A DNA stretch of 64,000 nucleotides from Streptomyces sp. NBC_00483 (GTDB taxonomy: Bacteria; Actinomycetota; Actinomycetes; Streptomycetales; Streptomycetaceae). Each line of letters begins with the position of its first letter. The stretch's first letter is position 1. The position numbers and the translations under genes were made by a program. The stretch is from the NCBI RefSeq assembly GCF_036013745.1, contig NZ_CP107880.1:10106001-10170000 (forward strand), given 5' to 3'. Under the pieces are notes generated by a model. The model was not told the DNA's origin. It did not search any database and saw only the letters and a program-made list of their open reading frames with translations. Shown here one piece after another: positions 58,827 to 64,000 of this stretch.

Positions 58827-58861
58827 GAGGAACCCGGCCGCGGACGGCGACCGGGTTCCTC
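58827..58861 (-). terminator. Hairpin terminator after the discoidin-domain protein gene
   Basis: A perfect 11-bp stem (GAGGAACCCGG/CCGGGTTCCTC) with a 13-base loop begins 21 bp past the stop at 58882. It isolates that gene from the LacI promoter region. Confidence 0.75.
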
Positions 58862-58881
58862 CAGAGATGGCGATACGCAGG

Positions 58882-61800
58882 TCAGCGCACGGAGAGCCGA
58901 ACCAGGCGCGCGTCCGTGGCCCGCTCGCCGGTCACCTTGAAGGCGACGTAGCGGGCCGTGGCCGAGCCGAGCGACAGCGCCCGGTCCGGCCGCTTCCCGT
59001 CGAGGCGGCCCGCGAGCCGGTAGTCGAGCCCGTCGGTGCTGAGTTCCACCTCGGCGGCGGGCGCGCCGCCGACCGTCCACTGCGCCTCCACGGTGCGCAG
59101 CGCGACCTCTTCGCCGAGGTCGACGACCAGGCGCCCGCCGGGCCCCGGGCGCCACGAGGTGCCGGGGTCGCCGTCCACCGCTGTCGCCGGGTCGGACATG
59201 CCCTCGGGCAGCGGGCTGGTCGGGAAGACGGTCCGGCCGAGCGCGCGGTCGTCCGACGGGAAGGCGGTGGCGCCGGGGAGGTGCAGCGTCGTCTCCCGCG
59301 TATGGGACACCGTGGCCACGGCGTGGCGGCCCTGTGCCTCCACACGGACCCGGCAGGCCGCGCCGGAGAGTCGGATGGTGGCGCCGTCGACGACCCGCAC
59401 GCGCAGACCGGCAGGCAGCCGCCCGCCCGTCAGCGGAGCCAGCGTGAACCGGGGAGCGAGCAGCACCGCCTCGGCCGCGTCGAGGTCCGCGCGGTAGGTG
59501 ACACCGTCGTCGGTGACGCTCTGGTCGCCCTGGAACACGGTGCGGCGGTCACCGGGCTGCGGGACGTGGGCCGTGGTGGTGACCCGCTCGCCCGACAGGT
59601 TGAACAGGCTCAAGTACCCGTCGGTGAGACCTACTTGGACCCCGTCGGCCTTTGCCGAGGGGGCGGGCCTGCGGGCGACCGTGCGCAAGGCGCTCGCCGA
59701 CGAGTCGGCGAAGCCCTCGACCACGACGGGCGCCGCCGGACCGTCCGCCGCCACGATTTTGTCGCCGTACACCGCGAGCGGGTGCTTGCCGCCGCGGACG
59801 ACGAGTCCTGCCCTGCCGTCGACGTCGAGCCAGCCGCCACGGCTGCTCACGTCCGGCTCCGGCCAACTGGCGAGGTCCTCCCAGGTCTTGCCGTCGGTAG
59901 AGCCCTGGATGCGGTAGGCGCGGCCCGCGGCGGCCTCCCAGCGCAGTGTCACCTGGTCGATGTCGTGCCGTGCGCCGAGGTCCACCGCGAACCAGCTGTC
60001 CGCGCGCGGACGGTCGGCCTTGGACACGGCCCACCGGGTCGCCGGGTCACCGTCGACGGCGAGCCCCGGCCCCTTGCCCGTTTCGCTCGACGACGCGGTC
60101 GCCGCCGCGCCGCGCGCGAGGTCCGCCCCGTCGGCGCCGTCGCGCACCTCCAGGGCGAACAGCGAGTACCCGTACGTCGGATCGGGCCGCACTCCGAGCA
60201 TCCGGATGTGCCGCACGGCCGTGCGCGGGACATCGACCTTGTCGACGCGCGCCGCCGTGCCCGAGCCGTCCTGCGCCCGCACGGAGACACTGCCCTCCTC
60301 GAAGCGGTACGTACGCGACCCGTCGAGCCCCGCCATGCCCGGCATCGTGAGGTTGTGGATCTCCAGGTGGCCCTCGCCCGCACCGGTCCCGGTCGTCGCG
60401 TAGACGACCGAGCCGGTCGGGAGCGTCGCGAACCCCGCGTAACCGCCGTCCAGTTGGAGGACGCTCGCGCTGCCGTCGAAGCCGTCGCGCAGGGACTCGT
60501 AGAGCCGCACCGCGCGGTGCGTGACCGTGCCCTTGGAAGAGGGAAGGAACATCGGCGTCGCGCCGCTCAGCTTGAACAGCCAGTCGTCGTGCCCCGGCTG
60601 CCAGGCGAACTTCACGAAGTCGGGCTTGCTGACGGTGCCCGCCCAGGCGGCCGGTGTCTGGTGCGAGACGAGACCGGGCCCGGTGCCGAAGTCCGTGACC
60701 CCGGACGCGTGGGCGAACAACTCCTCCGCCGAGTACGGACGGACCGGGTCGCGCCCCTCCTCCGCCGCCCACACATGCAGCAGATAGCTGATGGCCAGCT
60801 CGGCACGCGCCTCCGGCTCGTACTTCGGCTCCCCGGAGAACTTGGCCAGGCGGTGCTCCGGCGGATACTTCTGGTACGCCTCGAGCCGCTCGGCCAGCGC
60901 CTGTTCGGCACGGGCCGCCGCCCGGTCGCCCACCACCTGCGCGAAGAACGCGAGCGGGATGACGTCCCGGCCGTACAGGTGCTCGCGGTCGTTCACCATC
61001 GGCATCAACGGCTCACCGGCGTCGCTCATCACACCAAGGAGCGTGCGCCACAGCGGATCCGCGTTCGGCTGCTTCGTCAGCACCTCGGGCAGCGGCCGGC
61101 CCGCCGCCAGGAAGTGCGCGGCGTTCCGTCCCGAGGTGCGCCACAACTCCTCCTGGTAGTGCGGGCCGAAGGAGCCGTGGTTCTCGACGATGAACGTGTC
61201 GTACAGGTTCCTCGCGGTGTTGCGCGAGACGCGCACGCCGTCGACGACCGCCGGATTGGCCAGGTCGGCGGGCGGAAGCCCGGCCTCGTTGCGCGACCAC
61301 GTGCCGTAGCCGGACTCCCAGTCGGCGTGGCGTGGATCGTCGGGGGCCCAGGCCAGGGCGGGCGCGAGGGTCTGCGCGTACAGACCCATCTCCTCCAGCT
61401 TGGTGTCACCGACGTGGCCGCCCTTGAGGCCGTTCGGTGTCCAGTCGCCCGAGTCGGGGTCGTCGCCCGTTCCCAACGACGTGGTGTACGCGGCCTGTTC
61501 ACGCGTGATGGTGTCGATCCGGTCGCGCGTCGTGTCGTCGAGCTCGTCCCACAGGAGGCGCGCGGCGAGCACGAAGTACGACTGGAAGGTGGTGTCGAAG
61601 AACAGCTTGCGGCCCCATTCGGTGCCGCCCGTGAGCCGGTTCGACGCCGCGAAGTGCCGGATGGTGGCGAGCGTGCGCGCCTTGAGGGTGTCCCGGTCGA
61701 TGCCGGCCCGGTCACCGTCGTACGTGCCCTGCGTCAGCAGGACCGCGTTGCCGAGGACGACGGCGAATCCGAAGTCCTTGGCCGTGTAGTGGCCGAGCGT

Positions 61801-62007
61801 CGCGTCCCACTGGGTCTCGGACCAGCGGGTGTGGTCGAGCAGCACCCGGTGGTACGTGGCCGCGATGCCGTCCGGGGGAGCGGCCGAACGGCCCGCCGCC
61901 CGCGCCGGGTTCGTGCCGGCGAGGGCAGGGAGTGCTGCCATGGCGCCGGTGAGGCCGACGGCCTGCAGGAACCTGCGGCGATGGAGCTGCGGGAGGTGGT
62001 GCGGCAT
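58882..62007 (-). CDS. Tat-secreted polysaccharide-active protein with discoidin (F5/8C) domains
   Basis: 1041 residues. The Tat signal is RRRFLQAVGLTGAMAALPALAG. Residues about 50-400 are helix-rich (YHRVLLDHTRWSETQWD, FFDTTFQSYFVLAARLLWDEL, SGDWTPNGLKGGHVGDTKLEEMGLYAQ, ENHGSFGPHYQEELW), like the alpha-toroids of polysaccharide lyases or hydrolases. A beta-sandwich follows. Two F5/8C-type carbohydrate-binding modules are clear: ARGAAATASSSETGKGPGLAVDGDPATRWAVS with WFAVDLG, and the C-terminal PATAVDGDPGTSWRPGPGGRLVVDLGEEV. The enzyme class is not certain; heparinase/PL8-like is possible. Next to a GH2 glycosidase. Confidence 0.78.
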   Translation of the reverse strand: MPHHLPQLHRRRFLQAVGLTGAMAALPALAGTNPARAAGRSAAPPDGIAATYHRVLLDHTRWSETQWDATLGHYTAKDFGFAVVLGNAVLLTQGTYDGDRAGIDRDTLKARTLATIRHFAASNRLTGGTEWGRKLFFDTTFQSYFVLAARLLWDELDDTTRDRIDTITREQAAYTTSLGTGDDPDSGDWTPNGLKGGHVGDTKLEEMGLYAQTLAPALAWAPDDPRHADWESGYGTWSRNEAGLPPADLANPAVVDGVRVSRNTARNLYDTFIVENHGSFGPHYQEELWRTSGRNAAHFLAAGRPLPEVLTKQPNADPLWRTLLGVMSDAGEPLMPMVNDREHLYGRDVIPLAFFAQVVGDRAAARAEQALAERLEAYQKYPPEHRLAKFSGEPKYEPEARAELAISYLLHVWAAEEGRDPVRPYSAEELFAHASGVTDFGTGPGLVSHQTPAAWAGTVSKPDFVKFAWQPGHDDWLFKLSGATPMFLPSSKGTVTHRAVRLYESLRDGFDGSASVLQLDGGYAGFATLPTGSVVYATTGTGAGEGHLEIHNLTMPGMAGLDGSRTYRFEEGSVSVRAQDGSGTAARVDKVDVPRTAVRHIRMLGVRPDPTYGYSLFALEVRDGADGADLARGAAATASSSETGKGPGLAVDGDPATRWAVSKADRPRADSWFAVDLGARHDIDQVTLRWEAAAGRAYRIQGSTDGKTWEDLASWPEPDVSSRGGWLDVDGRAGLVVRGGKHPLAVYGDKIVAADGPAAPVVVEGFADSSASALRTVARRPAPSAKADGVQVGLTDGYLSLFNLSGERVTTTAHVPQPGDRRTVFQGDQSVTDDGVTYRADLDAAEAVLLAPRFTLAPLTGGRLPAGLRVRVVDGATIRLSGAACRVRVEAQGRHAVATVSHTRETTLHLPGATAFPSDDRALGRTVFPTSPLPEGMSDPATAVDGDPGTSWRPGPGGRLVVDLGEEVALRTVEAQWTVGGAPAAEVELSTDGLDYRLAGRLDGKRPDRALSLGSATARYVAFKVTGERATDARLVRLSVR

Positions 62008-62108
62008 GGCCAGGACCTCTTTCGCGAATCACGAGACAACGTTGTCAGGTGGAAGGGGCTCAGTATTCGATCTCTGTCGGCGGGCGTCAACGGTCGGACG
62101 GGGAGGGC

Positions 62109-62192
62109 GTGATGGCCTGTACGTGCCCACGGACGAGATCCTGTACGTGCCCGCGGACGAGACGTCGTCCGCGGGCAGGCACAGGCCATCAC
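62109..62192. terminator. Compound terminator with duplicated stem arm
   Basis: An inner perfect 13-bp stem (TGCCCGCGGACGA, loop GACG, 62148-62177) sits inside a 12-bp outer stem (GTGATGGCCTGT at 62109, ACAGGCCATCAC at 62181). The left arm is duplicated as a 23-bp near-identical direct repeat (62116-62138 and 62140-62162, one mismatch), so two alternative hairpins are possible. It lies just past the GH2 stop at 62198 (minus strand). Confidence 0.7.
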
Positions 62193-62197
62193 CGAGG

Positions 62198-63994
62198 TCA
62201 GTCGCGGGTCCGGGTGAGGATCGCGCGGAGTTCGGGCACGGGGAGCTTCGGTTCGCGGTCCGCCGTCAGCAGGCCGTTGACCTCCTGCTCGGTGTCGGTG
62301 AACTGGGTGTAGCAGAAGCCGGCGAGCCCCGAGTTCACGGCGGCCCCCACCAGCGAGGACAGCCGCTCGGCGAAGTCCTTGTCGGTGGCGACGGTGTCGT
62401 AGCCGAACCACTCGGCGCCCTCGGCCGGTTCGAAGGTGGCGCCGCCGAACTCGCTGAGCACGACCGGCTGCCCCTGGTGGCGCACCCCGTCCAGCGTGAG
62501 GCGCCGGACGCCGGGCCACTGCTCGGTCAACTCACCCTGGCGCAGGGACGCATGGCCGTAGCGTTCGCGCAGCACATCGGCGCTCTGCGTGTAGTCGTGC
62601 ACGCCCCACATGTCACCGGCCGAGATCTCCCAGCCGTCGTTGGAGACGGCGGGCCGCGAGGGGTCGAGGGCCTTCGTCAGGTGGTACAGGGCGTCCATGA
62701 AGTGGCGCTGCTCGGGGACGAGCGCCGGATTGGGTGCGGACCAGGATTCGTTGAGGGGAATCCAGGCGACGATCGAGGGGTGACTCAGGTCGCGCGAGAC
62801 CGCCTCGGTCCACTCGGCGACCACCCGCTCGACGGTGGTCGTGGAGAACGCGTACGCCGACGGCATCTCGCCCCACAGCACGAGGCCGAGCCGGTCCGCC
62901 CAGTACAGGAAGCGCGGATCCTCGATCTTCTGGTGGATGCGCAGCCCGTTGAGGCCGATCTCCTTGGCCAGTTCGGCCTCCCGCCGCAGCTCCTCCGCCG
63001 ACGCCGCGAGGTGCGAGCCCGACCAGTAGCCCTGCTGCAACGCGAGCCGCAGGAAGTACGGCTTGTGGTTGAGCAGGAAGAGTCCGTCGTCCCAGCCGAT
63101 GTCACGCAGCCCGAGGTACGACGAGACATGATCGACGGCCGCGCCGTCCGCCGCATCGTCGATGTCGACCGTCGCGTCCACGAGGTGCGGGTGCTCCGGG
63201 CTCCACAGCACACCGTCCAGGTCCTGGCCGTTGCGCAGCGCGGGCACCGCGATGTCGAACGTCGTCTCCTGTCCTTCGGCGAGGGTCCGCTGGTCGGCGA
63301 GGACGCGCCCGCCCAGCGCGAGCCGCACCGACACATGCACGGGCGACGCCGGCCACCCGCTCAGGCGCACCCGGCAGCGGACGCGGGCGTTCGCGACATC
63401 GGGAGTCCAGTGCAGCGTCGTCACGTGAAGTTCGGGCACCTCCTCCAGCCACACCGGCTGCCAGATCCCCGAGGTGCGGTGGTACCAGATGACGTGCGGG
63501 TCGTGGTGCCAGTCCTGCTTGCCGCGCGGCTGCGTCACGTCGAGCGGCTGGTCCTCCGCGCGCACCACGAGGACGTGCTCGCCGTCCCCGTCGAGCACGT
63601 CCGTGACATCGCAGGAGAAGCCGGTGTGTCCGCCCTCGTGCCGGCCGACCAGGCGGCCGTCCACCCAGACCTCCGCACGGTGGTCGACCGCACCGAAGTG
63701 CAGAAGCAGGCGGCGGCCCGGGGCGGGCCGTGTCACGTCGATCGTGCGCCGGTACCAGAGCACGGGGTGGAAGCCGGCGTCCCGCGCCCCGGACGCCTCG
63801 GACTCGGGCGGGTAGGGCACGGTCACGACGCCGGTGAACGGCGCGGTGACCTCCGGGTCCATCCAGCGCTCCGCGCGGCCGCGGTCGGCGTCGTCACGGG
63901 CGAACCGCCACGGACCGCTCAGGTCGTGCCAGTCCGGGGCCCGGACGAGCTGCGGCCGGGGGTGTCCTGCGACGTCGTGGTGGGTGTGAGACAA
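62198..63994 (-). CDS. Glycoside hydrolase family 2 protein (beta-galactosidase/glucuronidase-like)
   Basis: Cytosolic glycosidase of 598 residues. The N-terminal sugar-binding jelly roll (about 25-190) has DLSGPWRFARD and VLLHFGAVDHRAEVWVDGRLVGRHEGGHTGFSCDVTD-type features. An Ig-like domain is in the middle. The TIM barrel (about 310-590) has FFLRLALQQGYWSGS, the acid/base Glu in AWIPLNESWSAPNP and the nucleophile Glu in VVLSEFGGATF. No signal peptide. The start at 63994 is near the window edge and its upstream context is barely visible. The acid/base motif NE plus SEFGG is GH2-typical. Substrate sugar unknown. Confidence 0.9.
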   Translation of the reverse strand: MSHTHHDVAGHPRPQLVRAPDWHDLSGPWRFARDDADRGRAERWMDPEVTAPFTGVVTVPYPPESEASGARDAGFHPVLWYRRTIDVTRPAPGRRLLLHFGAVDHRAEVWVDGRLVGRHEGGHTGFSCDVTDVLDGDGEHVLVVRAEDQPLDVTQPRGKQDWHHDPHVIWYHRTSGIWQPVWLEEVPELHVTTLHWTPDVANARVRCRVRLSGWPASPVHVSVRLALGGRVLADQRTLAEGQETTFDIAVPALRNGQDLDGVLWSPEHPHLVDATVDIDDAADGAAVDHVSSYLGLRDIGWDDGLFLLNHKPYFLRLALQQGYWSGSHLAASAEELRREAELAKEIGLNGLRIHQKIEDPRFLYWADRLGLVLWGEMPSAYAFSTTTVERVVAEWTEAVSRDLSHPSIVAWIPLNESWSAPNPALVPEQRHFMDALYHLTKALDPSRPAVSNDGWEISAGDMWGVHDYTQSADVLRERYGHASLRQGELTEQWPGVRRLTLDGVRHQGQPVVLSEFGGATFEPAEGAEWFGYDTVATDKDFAERLSSLVGAAVNSGLAGFCYTQFTDTEQEVNGLLTADREPKLPVPELRAILTRTRD

Positions 63995-64000
63995 GGAGAA

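Noticed and set aside
58720..62112. An 1130-codon plus-strand frame opposite the discoidin-domain gene
   Set aside because: Shadow frame; the opposite strand has a Tat signal and two F5/8C domains.

Overview
The window is a contiguous piece of a high-GC actinobacterial chromosome, almost certainly Streptomyces. The signs are strong third-position G/C bias, many GTG starts, 4-base ATGA/GTGA overlaps, several twin-arginine secreted enzymes, and a dense mix of TetR, GntR, LysR, MarR, MerR, LacI and Lrp regulators beside transporters and catabolic enzymes. No rRNA, tRNA, CRISPR array, insertion sequence or phage gene was seen. The content looks like accessory catabolism with little core housekeeping.

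Layout. 1-2.6 kb: VanY-like D,D-carboxypeptidase divergent from an OmpR-type response regulator and histidine kinase. 2.6-9.7 kb: MFS exporter with TetR partner, aquaporin, ATP-dependent DNA ligase, FCD-type GntR with an MFS transporter, and a double-module Lrp-like regulator. 9.8-12.1 kb: a 14-TM-type MFS permease fused to three C-terminal beta-sandwich (carboxypeptidase-regulatory-like) repeats.

12.4-18 kb and 30.5-34 kb are two arms of what looks like one regulon. The first arm holds a GntR/FCD regulator, two maleate-isomerase/Asp-Glu-racemase family proteins, a D-2-hydroxyacid dehydrogenase and an amidase. The second holds a DUF3830-like protein, a succinate-semialdehyde-type dehydrogenase and a class III aminotransferase. 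A near-identical 15-bp operator-like sequence (TGTAG[A/G]TTGTTGACA) lies upstream of each transcription unit, at 13967, 15081 and 32645. The parts suggest breakdown of an amide-containing amino or dicarboxylic compound; the substrate is unknown.

Between the arms (17.8-30.4 kb): an alpha/beta hydrolase and MerR pair sharing a MerR-type promoter, an orphan Imm-5-like immunity protein, a very large secreted amidohydrolase with TolB-like propeller repeats, and a LysR-headed, translationally coupled operon (FAD oxidoreductase, IlvD/Edd dehydratase, aconitase X large and small subunits, AAHS-type MFS transporter).

34.3-50.8 kb: FAD/Fe-S D-2-hydroxyacid-type oxidoreductase, a decayed MFS fragment, RibD/DHFR-like protein, SDR with divergent LysR, UbiD-family decarboxylase with divergent MarR, LCP cell-wall ligase, a second Imm-5-like protein, SRPBCC protein, a cytochrome P450-like/PEP-mutase-like fusion, a TetR plus thioesterase pair divergent from acyl-CoA dehydrogenase and MFS. 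50.8-64 kb: secreted glycosidase-like protein, an IT-superfamily permease, a small HExxH protein, a HyuA-type hydantoinase without HyuB, a FAD oxidoreductase and a LacI repressor with twin operators, then a secreted discoidin-domain polysaccharide-active protein and a GH2 glycosidase running off toward the window end.

All functions are read from motifs and family resemblance in the sequence. No database search was possible.
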